The position numbers were made by a program, and so were the translations under genes. The notes beneath the pieces were generated by a model, which did not search any database, was not told where the DNA came from, and saw nothing but the letters and a program-made list of their open reading frames with translations. Source: Limosilactobacillus caecicola (GTDB taxonomy: Bacteria > Bacillota > Bacilli > Lactobacillales > Lactobacillaceae). Taken from it: a stretch of 64,000 bases of DNA. Of the stretch, positions 53,150 to 63,016 are shown piece after piece (positions within the stretch are counted from its first letter, which is position 1; each line of letters opens with the position of its first letter). The stretch covers positions 248,001 to 312,000 of the forward strand of contig NZ_CALPCI010000002.1 of the NCBI RefSeq assembly GCF_943192935.1, given 5' to 3'.

Positions 53150-53923
53150 TTATTTTAAATATTTGGGCACTGGTGAAAATGTCCGACGATGAATTGGGGT
53201 CACGCCAGATTGCTTTAATCCTGCTAAATGTTGTTTGGTACCATAACCCATATTCTCTTCAAACCCATATCCGGGATATAAGCGCGCGTATTCGGCCATT
53301 AAGTGGTCCCGATATTCTTTTGCCACAATGCTTGCCGCGGCCACACTAATGCTTTTTTGGTCACCCTTAATTAACGTCGTTTGGGGGATCTCAATATCCA
53401 AGGGAACCGCATCAACAATCAAGTGCGTTGGCCGATGTTCGAGGCTATTCACGGCCCGAATCATCGCTTGTTGGGTGGCGGCATAAATATTAAGTTGGTC
53501 GATCACCGTCGACGGGTTGACCGCAATACTTACTTCGACAGCCTCATCGACAATTCGTAAATATAGCTGTTCTCGCTCATGGCGGGATAATAATTTAGAA
53601 TCAGTCACTTCAATCAAGTCAAAGTCACGATCCAAGATGACTGCACAAGTTACCACCGGTCCAGCCAGGGGACCGCGGCCCACTTCATCCATGCCTGCAA
53701 CATACTTATTTCCAGCAGCCCATAATTGATTCTCATAACGGAATCGCTGTTGAAACGCTTGTTGTGCTTGCGCTCGTTTAGTTAGTTGTTTTGCCAATTG
53801 CTGTAGGGCAGTCTGGACACCCTTCCGTGGGTCGTCGTGTAATGAACGTACCCAGGGGTCATCCATTGACTCAACTGTTTTTAGCTTTGTGCGAATTTCC
53901 TTAATGCTTAAGCGGTCACTCAT
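53150..53923 (-). CDS. rnhB: Ribonuclease HII
   Basis: Removes RNA from RNA/DNA hybrids. 257 residues from ATG 53923 after GAGGAG; the frame to 53992 overlaps rbgA too far. Catalytic Asp and Glu lie in GMDEVGRGPLAGPVV with Asp residues in TDSK and IVDAVP further on. The N-terminal helical extension of about 70 residues is common in Firmicutes. The start overlaps the rbgA end by 8 bases. Confidence 0.94.
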   Translation of the reverse strand: MSDRLSIKEIRTKLKTVESMDDPWVRSLHDDPRKGVQTALQQLAKQLTKRAQAQQAFQQRFRYENQLWAAGNKYVAGMDEVGRGPLAGPVVTCAVILDRDFDLIEVTDSKLLSRHEREQLYLRIVDEAVEVSIAVNPSTVIDQLNIYAATQQAMIRAVNSLEHRPTHLIVDAVPLDIEIPQTTLIKGDQKSISVAAASIVAKEYRDHLMAEYARLYPGYGFEENMGYGTKQHLAGLKQSGVTPIHRRTFSPVPKYLK

Positions 53924-54785
53924 CAACATTCTCCTCAAGGTCACTAGGCTCTTCGAAAGAAGTCGGCCCCAATTTACCTTTTCGTAAATCAAATATTAAA
54001 CGTTCACTGGCCCGGTCATAATCATCACGAAAGCCCATCTTCTGGGTAATAATTAACAACAAATCGGGATCACTCACGTCTTCAGCGACGTCCGCATCAG
54101 ACAAGCGATAACGCTTTTTTAACTCCGGCAAGCGGTGTTGGCGGAGATAATGGAGACCAAAAAGCGCCACATCATCTTTGGGATACAAACTATCCTTGAT
54201 TGCTCCGGTCAGCGCCAGTAAAATCCCTTGCCGTTCTGTATCAAATTTGGGCCATAAAACACCTGGAGTATCGAGTAACTCCAAGGCTGCTGATGACCGT
54301 AACCATTGTTGACCAGTCGTCACTCCAGGACGGTTCCCTGTCGCCGCTACATTTTTCTTAACCAAGTGGTTTAGTAGGGTTGATTTACCAACGTTTGGTA
54401 CCCCCACACACATGGCGCGAATGGCTCGTTTTTGCAGGCCCTTGGCTTGTTCCTGGGCCATTTTATCCTTTAATATTTCCTGGGCCTTCTTGGTTACCAC
54501 TTTGGCAACATTCTGGGCTCGGGAATCCAAAGCTAATGCCGGTTGGTCATTGGTAGCAAAATAATTCAACCATTCTTTTGTCACTTGTGGATCAGCTAAA
54601 TCGGTTTTGGTGAGGATCAATAGCCGTGGCTTATCGCCGGCTGCACGTGCCACTTCTGGATTTTGGCTCGAATAAGGAATCCGTGCATCTACTAATTCGA
54701 AAACGATATCTACCAAAGACATTTGCTCACGAATTTGCCGTAAGGCCTTCGCCATGTGTCCAGGAAACCATTGAATTGTTGCCAT
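53916..54785 (-). CDS. rbgA: Ribosome biogenesis GTPase RbgA (YlqF)
   Basis: Needed for late assembly of the large ribosomal subunit. 289 residues from ATG 54785 after AGGAGGG (a longer frame to 54836 is rejected). Circularly permuted GTPase order: G4 LTKTD near residue 60 precedes G1 GVPNVGKST near 125 and G3 DTPG near 170. The N-terminal QWFPGHMAKA is diagnostic. It leads rnhB in the usual order. Confidence 0.94.
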   Translation of the reverse strand: MATIQWFPGHMAKALRQIREQMSLVDIVFELVDARIPYSSQNPEVARAAGDKPRLLILTKTDLADPQVTKEWLNYFATNDQPALALDSRAQNVAKVVTKKAQEILKDKMAQEQAKGLQKRAIRAMCVGVPNVGKSTLLNHLVKKNVAATGNRPGVTTGQQWLRSSAALELLDTPGVLWPKFDTERQGILLALTGAIKDSLYPKDDVALFGLHYLRQHRLPELKKRYRLSDADVAEDVSDPDLLLIITQKMGFRDDYDRASERLIFDLRKGKLGPTSFEEPSDLEENVDE

Positions 54786-54795
54786 AAAGTCCCTC

Positions 54796-55020
54796 CTATT
54801 GCATTTTGCTTTCGTAAAGTTGCCAAGCTTCATCAAAGATCGTCATTGATGGCAAATAATTAGCGTTCTCTTCTAAATACTTAGAAATTTCATCAAAATT
54901 TTGGGATTGTTTCGGGAAAGTCGTATCTAAAAAAGCATTGTTAGCAAACTGCTCGATCTCAGTTGGTGAGTCAGGTTGCCGTAATGTCATCAAAAAATGG
55001 TAAAAACTGGTCCGATACAT
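54796..55020 (-). CDS. YozE-like small protein (UPF0346)
   Basis: 74 residues, start ATG 55020 (the frame to 55035 has no better RBS). [23 protein letters not shown] and [23 protein letters not shown] match the SAM-like YozE fold. Function unknown in the family. It is tightly linked with ypmS upstream and rbgA downstream. Confidence 0.9.
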   Translation of the reverse strand: MYRTSFYHFLMTLRQPDSPTEIEQFANNAFLDTTFPKQSQNFDEISKYLEENANYLPSMTIFDEAWQLYESKMQ

Positions 55021-55021
55021 C

Positions 55022-55624
55022 TTAAAGGCCCCCATTCTTTGGAATTGAAATTAAGAAACGAAACTCACCATTTTTGATATCAATCTTTTCGGCCGCATAA
55101 TGTAATGAATGTTGCTTACTGTATTTGTTGAGATCAAGCAAAATGGTCCGCTTCTTTTGGTTGACATACACCCAATTTGGCAATTTGTACTGTTTTTTAA
55201 TATATCCCATGACATATTTAATTGGCAGGTTTAAACGGCCAACCGATAATCCTTTTGCTTTCAATAATACATTACCGTTTGACTGTCGTTCTGGAATAAA
55301 GTTAATTGCAAATTGGACCTTCGCACCTAAAAACTTGGTTGAGCCAATCACCGTGGCATATTGAGTTCCCACCACAAACCGGTATTTGATGTTATTTCCC
55401 TTGAGTAAACGATCCAAGTAATTACTGGACAGTGCATTCACTTGTTTGCGATTTAAATTAATTTCAAAAGAACTAGCCGTCCGTGCTGGAGCGGATGATT
55501 CTGTGGGAACCGTTGTCGGGGCAGTCACGCGACTATAGAGAAAGATGCCGCTTCCTAAAATGATAATAATTAAGGCCCAAAAAGCCCACTTCCAATAGTT
55601 ACGTTGTTGTTTTTCTTTTGTCAT
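55022..55624 (-). CDS. YpmS family protein (DUF2140)
   Basis: 200 residues with an N-terminal anchor at residues about 12-30 ([19 protein letters not shown]) and an extracytoplasmic part. The family has no known function and is found beside ypmR-like GDSL hydrolases in Firmicutes, as here. A role at the cell envelope is inferred. The gene lies 8 bases after the GDSL gene. Confidence 0.88.
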   Translation of the reverse strand: MTKEKQQRNYWKWAFWALIIIILGSGIFLYSRVTAPTTVPTESSAPARTASSFEINLNRKQVNALSSNYLDRLLKGNNIKYRFVVGTQYATVIGSTKFLGAKVQFAINFIPERQSNGNVLLKAKGLSVGRLNLPIKYVMGYIKKQYKLPNWVYVNQKKRTILLDLNKYSKQHSLHYAAEKIDIKNGEFRFLISIPKNGGL

Positions 55625-55632
55625 AGTACTCC

Positions 55633-56553
55633 CTACCGCTTTTGATATTCAAAGCTATCGTGTTTCAGCATAACCCGGTATAACTTTCGTGTCATTTGCT
55701 GATACCCTAAATGATTGGGATGAAAGTTATCATCGGTTGAAATGTATTTATTAAGGTTCTTATTCCGTTGGTTCATAATCGAAATCAACTCTTTTTGACT
55801 AGTTTGGCCATCGTTCGCCTTTTCAGAAGACCTGATCAGCTTTCGCCGTTGCGCGGCAGTTTTGTACTGACCATAGGACATTAAATGATTGATGTCCACA
55901 AAGTAAGACGGTCCATAACTAGCCAACGTCTGCTTAGTTAACTGATTCCATTTACTAATCGAATTATTGATATTTTCAACCTGCGGGAAATACGTGTACA
56001 CAGGATTATAAATACTCATTACAAAAATTGGAGCCGTTGAGTTTTCTTGACGAATCGTCTTAAACAATTTTTTTAGTTTAGTTTGATAAGTCTTACCCGC
56101 GCGGTTAATGTCCTTACTTAACGTCTTTGTAGAATTAGTAGTGAGGTCTTTTTGAAAGGTCTGCATCAAGTCATTCCCACCAACCGTCATGACAATGACA
56201 TCAGCATGTTTCAAGTCTTTACGGATTTGGGATTGTTGATTAATTCGCTTTAAAATTTGGTCTGAACGGTCACCACTGACCCCATAATTAACGGTGGTAA
56301 CTTGATTATGAAATTTATTTTGTAAGCGGCTTTTAATCAGACTAACATAACCACCCTTTTTATCCTCATCTCCTTGACCATACGTCAAAGAATCACCAAT
56401 GGCGACAAGCCTAACCTTCTTCTTTAGTACCCGCGTTGGCTGATGGTTAGCTGTCGAACTGGAACCACCCCAGTGTTGGTAGCCATACCAAGCCCCACCA
56501 GCACAACACAGGATCACGATTAAAACTAGTAACCAGCGAACCGCTTTTTTCAT
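55633..56553 (-). CDS. SGNH/GDSL hydrolase, YpmR-like, membrane-anchored
   Basis: Start at ATG 56553; 306 residues. Residues about 5-24 (VRWLLVLIVILCCAGGAWYG) form a signal anchor; a CC pair lies in it, but no clean lipobox is evident. The SGNH blocks are seen: AIGDSLTYGQGD with nucleophile Ser, NYGVSGDRS, TVGGNDLM and DNFHPNHLGYQ with Asp/His. Lipase or envelope esterase of unknown substrate, paired with ypmS. Confidence 0.88.
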   Translation of the reverse strand: MKKAVRWLLVLIVILCCAGGAWYGYQHWGGSSSTANHQPTRVLKKKVRLVAIGDSLTYGQGDEDKKGGYVSLIKSRLQNKFHNQVTTVNYGVSGDRSDQILKRINQQSQIRKDLKHADVIVMTVGGNDLMQTFQKDLTTNSTKTLSKDINRAGKTYQTKLKKLFKTIRQENSTAPIFVMSIYNPVYTYFPQVENINNSISKWNQLTKQTLASYGPSYFVDINHLMSYGQYKTAAQRRKLIRSSEKANDGQTSQKELISIMNQRNKNLNKYISTDDNFHPNHLGYQQMTRKLYRVMLKHDSFEYQKR

Positions 56554-56581
56554 AATTATCCTCAAACTCCTTCAAAAACAG

Positions 56582-56611
56582 CAAAGAGACTGAGTAGACC
56601 CAGCCTCTTTG
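56582..56611 (-). terminator. Terminator of degV
   Basis: AAAGAGGCTGG-type stem on the minus strand pairs with CAGTCTCTTT (internal mismatch), followed by GCTGTTTTTG. Confidence 0.65.
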
Positions 56612-57454
56612 TTATTCAGTGTAATAGTGCAAACTATTTGCGCCAATTCCCGTATGCGTAGCAATAATCGGCACAGTTTCACGAACAACAATGTCGATGT
56701 CTGGGAACAGTTGATGCAGCCGTTCGGTTAACCAAGCTACTTCCTTAGTAGCCTGAACATCAGAAATCCCAATGGCCTTAATCTTTGGACCTTCCGTCAT
56801 TTGCTTGAGGATCCGTTCCCAAGTCTTATGCACATACTTGGTTCCCCGACCCTTACTGTCAATGGTGATTTCGCCGTCCTTAATTTCCAACATGACCTTA
56901 ATGTTCAGTAACTTGGAAAGGGTCCCCGCAAAACGGTTCACCCGGCCACCAGCAACTAAGTTATCTAATTTGTCAATTGCCAAGAAAAGTTTTGACTTAG
57001 AGAAAACTTCACGCATCTTAGCAATGGCGTCATCAACACTACCACCATTTTCGATCACTTTAGCAGCTTCAATAATTTGAAAAGCCATACACCGATCAGT
57101 AGTGTGGCAATCCACGACCGTCACTTTGGTATTTGTCATGTTAGCGGCTTGTTCAGCAGCGTGCACCGTTCCACTGATGGATTCCATCATGCAAACACAC
57201 AAAACTTCACTGCCATCTTCACCTAATTTGTCAAAGGCTTCCACAAACTTACCAATTGGTGGTTGAGAGGTTTTTGGCAAACTCTTCGCCGCCTTCATCA
57301 AATCTGGAAATTGGTCGTTAGTAATTGTCTCACGTTCAGTATAGACAGTCCCATCAATCATCACCGTTAGCGGGATAATTGTAATGTCGTATTTTTTAAT
57401 TTCTTCTTCAGTTAACCCCGCTGAAGAATCACAAACAATTTTTATTTTTGACAT
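56612..57454 (-). CDS. DegV family fatty acid-binding protein
   Basis: 280 residues. Two-domain fold that binds a fatty acid; in some species it delivers fatty acids to the FakA kinase. Visible are VCDSSAGLTEEEI at residues 6-18, SQPPIGKFVEAFDKL near 61-75 and DKLDNLVAGGRVNRFAG near 160-176. Which fatty acid kinase it would serve is not visible here. Divergent from trhA. Confidence 0.9.
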   Translation of the reverse strand: MSKIKIVCDSSAGLTEEEIKKYDITIIPLTVMIDGTVYTERETITNDQFPDLMKAAKSLPKTSQPPIGKFVEAFDKLGEDGSEVLCVCMMESISGTVHAAEQAANMTNTKVTVVDCHTTDRCMAFQIIEAAKVIENGGSVDDAIAKMREVFSKSKLFLAIDKLDNLVAGGRVNRFAGTLSKLLNIKVMLEIKDGEITIDSKGRGTKYVHKTWERILKQMTEGPKIKAIGISDVQATKEVAWLTERLHQLFPDIDIVVRETVPIIATHTGIGANSLHYYTE

Positions 57455-57483
57455 GGTTTTGCCACACTTTCTAAATAATTTGT

Positions 57484-57513
57484 TATAATGGATCTAGTAA
57501 TCAAAACTAGATC
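57484..57513 (+). promoter_or_regulatory. Promoter and inverted repeat before trhA
   Basis: TATAAT (57484-57489) has a moderate -35 TTGCCA 19 bases upstream. GATCTAG (57491-57497) and CTAGATC (57507-57513) form a perfect 7-bp inverted repeat right after it, at the expected transcription start. Confidence 0.5.
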
Positions 57514-57654
57514 AAATCATATTAATACTCAATGATCTGTTCTTCAAGAGAACAAAATTAAATGATTGTTGATTGGCTATACCATCTTAGTATACCAAAA
57601 CTTTATTTACAATGCATTATTGCTCGATCCAACACGAAAGGAGTCTATTCCCAC

Positions 57655-58293
57655 ATGAAACAACCAACAGATGAGCACAAAGATATTTTCATTGAAGTCA
57701 TGAATGCCATCACCCACGGAATCGGCGCTCTCTTATCAATCGCCGGTCTTGTTTTACTAATCATCATGGGTGTCCACCGTGGTGGCGCCCTGCGAATTGT
57801 CAGTTTTACCATTATGGGCAGCGTGATGATTCTCTTTTATCTCAGTTCGACCCTCTTCCACAGTTTAATTTATACTCGTGCTAAGGCGGTCTTTCAACGG
57901 CTAGATCACTGTTTTATTTATGTATTAATCGCCGCCAGCTACACACCATTTTGCTTAGTCGCCATTCGTGGCTGGTTAGGCTGGACACTATTTGGAATTG
58001 AATGGGGAATGGTCATTCTGGGCATTATCTACAAAAGTATTTGGCTCGAACACAAAAGCAACCTCTCCACATTAATCTATGTCATCATGGGCTGGTTGTG
58101 CATTGTGGCCTTTGGCCCATTATGGAATCACCTTGGGCCAGTCGGCTTTTCACTCCTGCTGGCGGGTGGACTGACCTATACCATCGGGGCCATCATCTAC
58201 AGTTTTCCCCGGCGGACTGCCCACTTAGTCTGGCACTTCTTTGTCCTCGCCGGTTCTGCATTAATTTACTTCTCAGTACTTTTCTTTGTTTAA
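57655..58293 (+). CDS. trhA: Hemolysin III / TrhA family membrane protein
   Basis: 212 residues with seven helices, PAQR superfamily. The ATG at 57655 follows AAAGGAG; the frame to 57562 is not supported. EVMNAITHGIGALLS near residues 15-29, SSTLFHSLIY near 63-72, RLDHCFIYVLIAASYTPF near 83-100 and the C-terminal RRTAHLVWHFFVLAGS with metal-type His pairs are seen. Known relatives act in membrane energetics or fluidity; hemolysis is not their main role. It overlaps the folA 3' end by 21 bases, tail to tail. Confidence 0.9.
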   Translation: MKQPTDEHKDIFIEVMNAITHGIGALLSIAGLVLLIIMGVHRGGALRIVSFTIMGSVMILFYLSSTLFHSLIYTRAKAVFQRLDHCFIYVLIAASYTPFCLVAIRGWLGWTLFGIEWGMVILGIIYKSIWLEHKSNLSTLIYVIMGWLCIVAFGPLWNHLGPVGFSLLLAGGLTYTIGAIIYSFPRRTAHLVWHFFVLAGSALIYFSVLFFV

Positions 58294-58776
58294 TGACCAT
58301 TCTTCAAATCGACAATTAGGGACAGTGGTTTTCGTAGCGGGAACCACTGTTTTTTTGTCTAAATGCCACTGATGGTAATCAATCGGCACCATTTTAACGT
58401 CGCCCTGGTGATCACCTTCAACTACAGTTCGATGAAGAATCTTGACGATATCCGCGGTTTGTGAAAATAAGCCGGCTCCACCAATAATGCAAACCTCTTG
58501 ATCACCATATCGCTTAGCTAAGAGTCGTTTGAGGTCCTGAATAGAAGTCACCGTCTCCACTCCAGCTTGATCAATCTGCTGGTGGCTAACAACGATATTG
58601 TCACGGTGAGGTAGTGGGCGACCAATTGAATAATAGGTTTTAGCGCCCATCACCACCGGATGGTGCATGGTTACCGCTTTGAAGTGTTTTAAGTCAGCTG
58701 GCAGATGCCACGGAAGTTGGCCATTTTTCCCAATCCAACCAGCTTCATCTTCTGCCCATACGAATGATACTTTCAT
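58273..58776 (-). CDS. folA: Dihydrofolate reductase
   Basis: 167 residues from ATG 58776 (a frame to 58797 exists). VWAEDEAGWIGKNGQLPWHLPADLKHFK at the start holds the substrate Asp-equivalent region, MGAKTYYSIGRPLPHR the NADPH part and CIIGGAGLF the glycine turn. It regenerates tetrahydrofolate used up by ThyA, whose gene lies 10 bases upstream. Its stop lies inside the convergent trhA frame. Confidence 0.94.
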   Translation of the reverse strand: MKVSFVWAEDEAGWIGKNGQLPWHLPADLKHFKAVTMHHPVVMGAKTYYSIGRPLPHRDNIVVSHQQIDQAGVETVTSIQDLKRLLAKRYGDQEVCIIGGAGLFSQTADIVKILHRTVVEGDHQGDVKMVPIDYHQWHLDKKTVVPATKTTVPNCRFEEWSLNKEKY

Positions 58777-58786
58777 AATCAATCTC

Positions 58787-59749
58787 CTAAACAGCAACTG
58801 GGGCCTTAATTGCTGGTTCGTGTTGATAATCTTTCAATTTAATATCATCAACGGTATATTCAGCTAATGATTTCGTCCCGTTCGGAAAGATTAATTCGGG
58901 AGCAGGATGGACTTGACGCATTAACTGCTCCTTGACTTGATCAATGTGGTTATTATAAATATGGGCGTCCCCTAAAGTATGGACAAATTCGCCAACTTCC
59001 AAATTACATTCCCGCGCAATCAAGTGCGTGAGCAAGGCATAACTAGCGATGTTAAATGGGACACCAAGGAAAATGTCGGCTGACCGTTGATAGAGTTGAC
59101 AACTTAATTGACCGTCGTTGACGTAGAATTGAAACATTGTATGACATGGTGGTAAGGCCATTGAAGGAACGTCCTCAGGATTCCAAGCCGATACAATCAG
59201 CCGTCGTGAATTCGGGTTGCGCTTAATTTCATCAATGACGTTTTGAATTTGATCAATGGTCTCGCCACGTGAGGTCTTCCATTGGCGCCATTGACTTCCA
59301 TAAACAAGGCCTAAATCACCATAGCGCTTGGCAAAGTCATCATCGTCTAAGACCCGTTGACAAAACTTTTTCTTTTCTGCCAAATACTGTTCCTTAAATT
59401 CAGGATCAACCAACCACCGGTGACCAAAATCAGTCATATCAGGACCCTGGTATTCATCACTCGTGACCCATTTTTTAAAGGCCCATTCATCCCAAATATG
59501 GTTTTTATGTTGTAGTAAAAACCGGATATTGGTATCACCACGTAAAAACCACAACAATTCGCTTTTGATCAAACCAAAAGCAACCTTTTTGGTGGTTAAA
59601 ATTGGGAAACCTTTTTGGAGATCAAACCGCATTTGATAGCCAAATACTGAATGCGTACCTGTTCCCGTACGGTCGCCCTTCACATGACCATTTTCTAACA
59701 CAAAGCGTGCTAAATCGAGGTATTGTTGTTCATTCTCATTGATTACCAT
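58787..59749 (-). CDS. thyA: Thymidylate synthase
   Basis: Makes dTMP from dUMP with methylene-tetrahydrofolate. 320 residues, with the small insert typical of lactobacilli. Catalytic Cys202 is in [10 protein letters not shown]; other sites are [27 protein letters not shown] and the C-terminal APVAV. It lies before folA in the usual coupled pair and 11 bases after the ABC-F gene. Confidence 0.96.
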   Translation of the reverse strand: MVINENEQQYLDLARFVLENGHVKGDRTGTGTHSVFGYQMRFDLQKGFPILTTKKVAFGLIKSELLWFLRGDTNIRFLLQHKNHIWDEWAFKKWVTSDEYQGPDMTDFGHRWLVDPEFKEQYLAEKKKFCQRVLDDDDFAKRYGDLGLVYGSQWRQWKTSRGETIDQIQNVIDEIKRNPNSRRLIVSAWNPEDVPSMALPPCHTMFQFYVNDGQLSCQLYQRSADIFLGVPFNIASYALLTHLIARECNLEVGEFVHTLGDAHIYNNHIDQVKEQLMRQVHPAPELIFPNGTKSLAEYTVDDIKLKDYQHEPAIKAPVAV

Positions 59750-59760
59750 TTTCGTTCTCC

Positions 59761-61665
59761 TTAATCCACATAATTACTGAGGTACTCCCAACGGGCTGTT
59801 TTCTGATCAATTTGTTTTTGCACATCGTTAAGCTGCTTTTGTAATTTCGCCAGCTTTTCATAATCATCACCGCTGGCGTTCATCTCATCCTGGATTTGCT
59901 TCGACTGTTGGTCTAATTGGTCAAGATCATCATCAATCTGATCCCATTCTAATTTTTCTGCATAGGTTAACTTAGTCTTCTGCTTTGGTTGATCTTTATC
60001 GGATTCCTGCTTAGTCGGCTTCTTTTTGGCCGCCTTTGCCGGTTTTTGGTTCTGACTGCCACCAGCTGATTGTTGGGCAGCCAAGTAATCCGTAAAGTTA
60101 CCGGTGTACGGCTGGATTTGACCGGCCCCTTTAAAAATCAATAACTGGTCGGCAACCCGGTCTAGGAAGTACCGGTCGTGTGAAACGGTAATCACCGTAC
60201 CATCAAAATCATCGAGGTAGTTTTCCAACACCGTTAACGTCGAAATATCCAGGTCATTCGTCGGTTCATCCAGTAGTAAAACATTGGGTTGCTGCATCAA
60301 GATTTTTAACAGGTAAAGCCGCCGTTGCTCACCACCTGACAATTTACGAATCAACGTCCCATGCATAAAGCGGGGGAAGAGGAACTCTTCAAGCAGGTTC
60401 GTCACACTGACTCGTTCACCATTGGCATTTTTCACGGACTCCGCCACTTCAGACAAGTAATTAATAACTCGCTTGTCCTTGTCAATTGGTTCCGTCTGCT
60501 GGGTATAGTAGCCAAGTTTGACGGTCTCACCAATTTTGATCGTACCCCCATCAAGCGGTTGTTTCCCCGCAATCACGTTCAAGAGTGTGGACTTACCGGC
60601 CCCATTGGCTCCAGAAATTCCGATGCGGTCGCCCGGTTGTACCAACCAATCAAAATCCTTGAGGATGGTTCGGTCACCAAAATTCAGGGACGCATGCTCC
60701 ATTTTAATAACGTCCTTGCCGAGACGCTGCGATCCTAGGTTAATCTCGACATCTTGGTCTTCCTGCAATTTACCAATTGAATTTTTAAGGTCATTGAAAC
60801 GGTTAATCCGCCCCTTTTGTTTGGTGCTCCGGGCCTTAGCGCCGTGACGCATCCACGCCAATTCCCTTTTATAAAGTGACTGCCGCTTCCGTTCGCTTTC
60901 TTCCGCTAATTCGACCCGTTCTGCTTTTTGCCGAACAAAATCTTGATAATTACCGTCGTAATGGTACAACTCCCCAAAGGATAACTCCCAAATGTGATTA
61001 GTGACCTGGTCTAAAAAGTAGCGATCATGGGTGACAACCAAAACTGCTCCCTTATAACTTGCTAAAAAGTCTTGTAACCACACAATTGACGGAATATCCA
61101 ACTGGTTGGTTGGTTCATCCAACATTAAGAGGTCCGGATATTGAATCAAAATCTGGGCTAACCCGACCCGCTTTTGTTGACCTCCGGAAAGTTGACCAAC
61201 TTGTTGTTCAAGATCCGTAATTTTTAACTGGGTCAAGATTGTTTTAACTTGGCTTTCTGCTTCCCAAAGATCCTCCTGGTCCATTGTGGACTGCATTTTT
61301 GTAAACCGGTCAATCGCTTGGGAATCTTCTGGATGTTGGCTGTAATTATTCAGTGCTTCTTCATACAAACGAATGGTATGAAAAATCCGCTGGTTGCCCG
61401 CAAAAATTGCGTCCATGACTGTTTTCTCATGGTCCAACACCGGCTTTTGTTCTAAATAACCAATCGTATAGTTATTTGGTTTAGTGATCTCCCCACTATC
61501 CGCGTGGGTTACCCCGGCGATAACGTTGAGGAGACTAGTTTTCCCGCTCCCGTTGGTTCCGATTAAGCCAATGCGATCGCCTTCGTTAATAATAAATGAG
61601 ATATCCTTAAACAGCGTCTTTTCGCCATAAATACTGGTTAAATTATCTGCACGAAATGTTTGCAT
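59761..61665 (-). CDS. ABC-F family ATPase (Uup-like)
   Basis: Soluble twin-ATPase of 634 residues. Domain 1 has Walker [10 protein letters not shown] near residue 36 and signature LSGGQQKR; domain 2 has GANGAGKST near residue 350 and LSGGEQRR. The C-terminal tail of about 80 residues is charged with coiled-coil character ([14 protein letters not shown] and KLAKLQKQL-like). This ending is typical of Uup/YkpA relatives, which act on translation or replication intermediates. Antibiotic protection is not implied. Confidence 0.93.
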   Translation of the reverse strand: MQTFRADNLTSIYGEKTLFKDISFIINEGDRIGLIGTNGSGKTSLLNVIAGVTHADSGEITKPNNYTIGYLEQKPVLDHEKTVMDAIFAGNQRIFHTIRLYEEALNNYSQHPEDSQAIDRFTKMQSTMDQEDLWEAESQVKTILTQLKITDLEQQVGQLSGGQQKRVGLAQILIQYPDLLMLDEPTNQLDIPSIVWLQDFLASYKGAVLVVTHDRYFLDQVTNHIWELSFGELYHYDGNYQDFVRQKAERVELAEESERKRQSLYKRELAWMRHGAKARSTKQKGRINRFNDLKNSIGKLQEDQDVEINLGSQRLGKDVIKMEHASLNFGDRTILKDFDWLVQPGDRIGISGANGAGKSTLLNVIAGKQPLDGGTIKIGETVKLGYYTQQTEPIDKDKRVINYLSEVAESVKNANGERVSVTNLLEEFLFPRFMHGTLIRKLSGGEQRRLYLLKILMQQPNVLLLDEPTNDLDISTLTVLENYLDDFDGTVITVSHDRYFLDRVADQLLIFKGAGQIQPYTGNFTDYLAAQQSAGGSQNQKPAKAAKKKPTKQESDKDQPKQKTKLTYAEKLEWDQIDDDLDQLDQQSKQIQDEMNASGDDYEKLAKLQKQLNDVQKQIDQKTARWEYLSNYVD

Positions 61666-61673
61666 AACGATTC

Positions 61674-62885
61674 TTATTCCTTCTCAATTAATTTTTTGGT
61701 AGCGCGTAATAATTGATCACGATCGTTTGGGACTTCACCATTAATTACCAGTTGCTGAAGTTGCTTAAGGACTCGGCCCATCATTGGTCCAGGTTTCAAG
61801 ATGCCGTCCTTAATCAGTTGACCACCATTAATTGCCAGTTCATGACTGTCCTTAATGGGCAATTCGTCAAAAGTCCGTAATAGGTCTGTATGTTGCCAAC
61901 CATTAAAATCAGCGATCGTGAGCGCATCTTGAACGGCACCTCGTCCTGCAGCAAACAGTTGCTGCTTAGTGACTTGACCAGTGTGGATGGCCAACAAAAG
62001 CTGCAAACTCTTTTGGACACGATCAATTAATTCATTCGACAGTTTCCACGATTTCATGAATTGGCGGACCTGGTCACGCGAAGTGATTCCTAATGCGTTG
62101 ATAAATGACAACCAAGCTAACTGATCATTAGTAATCAATTGCCATTGATCCTGTCGACTAAAAGCCTGCAATGCCTCCCGATAGTCCGTTAATCCCGGGC
62201 AATACTGGTACAAACCAGTCTCAATCAAATCTGCGAGCCCCCGCTGAGGATTTAAACCTTGTAATAACTTCGTAAATTCAACTTCAATTCGTTCAACCGC
62301 AATTTTTTGCAACAAGGCACCATGATTCCGGATTCCCTCCAAGGTTGGCGAATCAATCGTAAAGTCTAATTTAGCAGCAAAGCGCACCGCCCGCATCATC
62401 CGAAGTGCATCCTCATTAAAACGCTCTTCTGGGTTACCTACAGCGCGAATGAGGTGCCGATCAAGATCTCCGAGGCCATCAAAGAGGTCGATCACTGTCC
62501 CGTCTTCCTTCATCGCCAAGGCGTTGATGGTAAAGTCACGCCGCTTGAGGTCATCACGTAATGACCGCACAAAGGTCACTTGATCGGGACGCCGGTAATC
62601 TTGGTAACCACTTTCGGTTCGAAAAGTCGTCGTTTCGTACCCAGTGCCGTGATCCAAAATCATGACTGTCCCGTGTTGAATCCCGGTATCCACCGTTTTC
62701 CGAAAAATCTTCTTGATTTCGCTCGGGTACGCACTCGTGGCAATATCAATATCGTGAATTGGATCATCCAAAATTGTATCACGAACGCTGCCCCCAACAA
62801 AATAAGCCTCAAACCCCGCTTGTTCGATTTTTTGTAAAATCGGCCGGGCGGGCTCAAAAAGGGCTGGTAACTTTTTAATTTGCAT
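61674..62885 (-). CDS. cca: CCA-adding tRNA nucleotidyltransferase
   Basis: Adds or repairs the 3' CCA end of tRNA. 403 residues from ATG 62885. The nucleotidyltransferase motif GGSVRDTILDDPIHDIDIATS holds the catalytic DxD; RRDFTINALAM and EDALRMMRAVRF are further family motifs. No HD domain is seen, in keeping with the Gram-positive class II type. Its start has only a weak RBS. Confidence 0.95.
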   Translation of the reverse strand: MQIKKLPALFEPARPILQKIEQAGFEAYFVGGSVRDTILDDPIHDIDIATSAYPSEIKKIFRKTVDTGIQHGTVMILDHGTGYETTTFRTESGYQDYRRPDQVTFVRSLRDDLKRRDFTINALAMKEDGTVIDLFDGLGDLDRHLIRAVGNPEERFNEDALRMMRAVRFAAKLDFTIDSPTLEGIRNHGALLQKIAVERIEVEFTKLLQGLNPQRGLADLIETGLYQYCPGLTDYREALQAFSRQDQWQLITNDQLAWLSFINALGITSRDQVRQFMKSWKLSNELIDRVQKSLQLLLAIHTGQVTKQQLFAAGRGAVQDALTIADFNGWQHTDLLRTFDELPIKDSHELAINGGQLIKDGILKPGPMMGRVLKQLQQLVINGEVPNDRDQLLRATKKLIEKE

Positions 62886-63016
62886 TTCAATCACTCTTTA
62901 TTTAGAAATTACTGCATTAATTTTAACAAATTTTCTGTTGGCTGTGTTTCTTTTTGGGGACTTGTTTTATAATTTAGTTAAAGTAAATATCTACTATTAA
63001 CCAAAGGAGCGAACTT

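Noticed and set aside
59761-61665. Antibiotic-resistance ABC-F protein
   Set aside because: The ending is Uup-like and the gene lies among housekeeping genes; no resistance-type linker is recognised.
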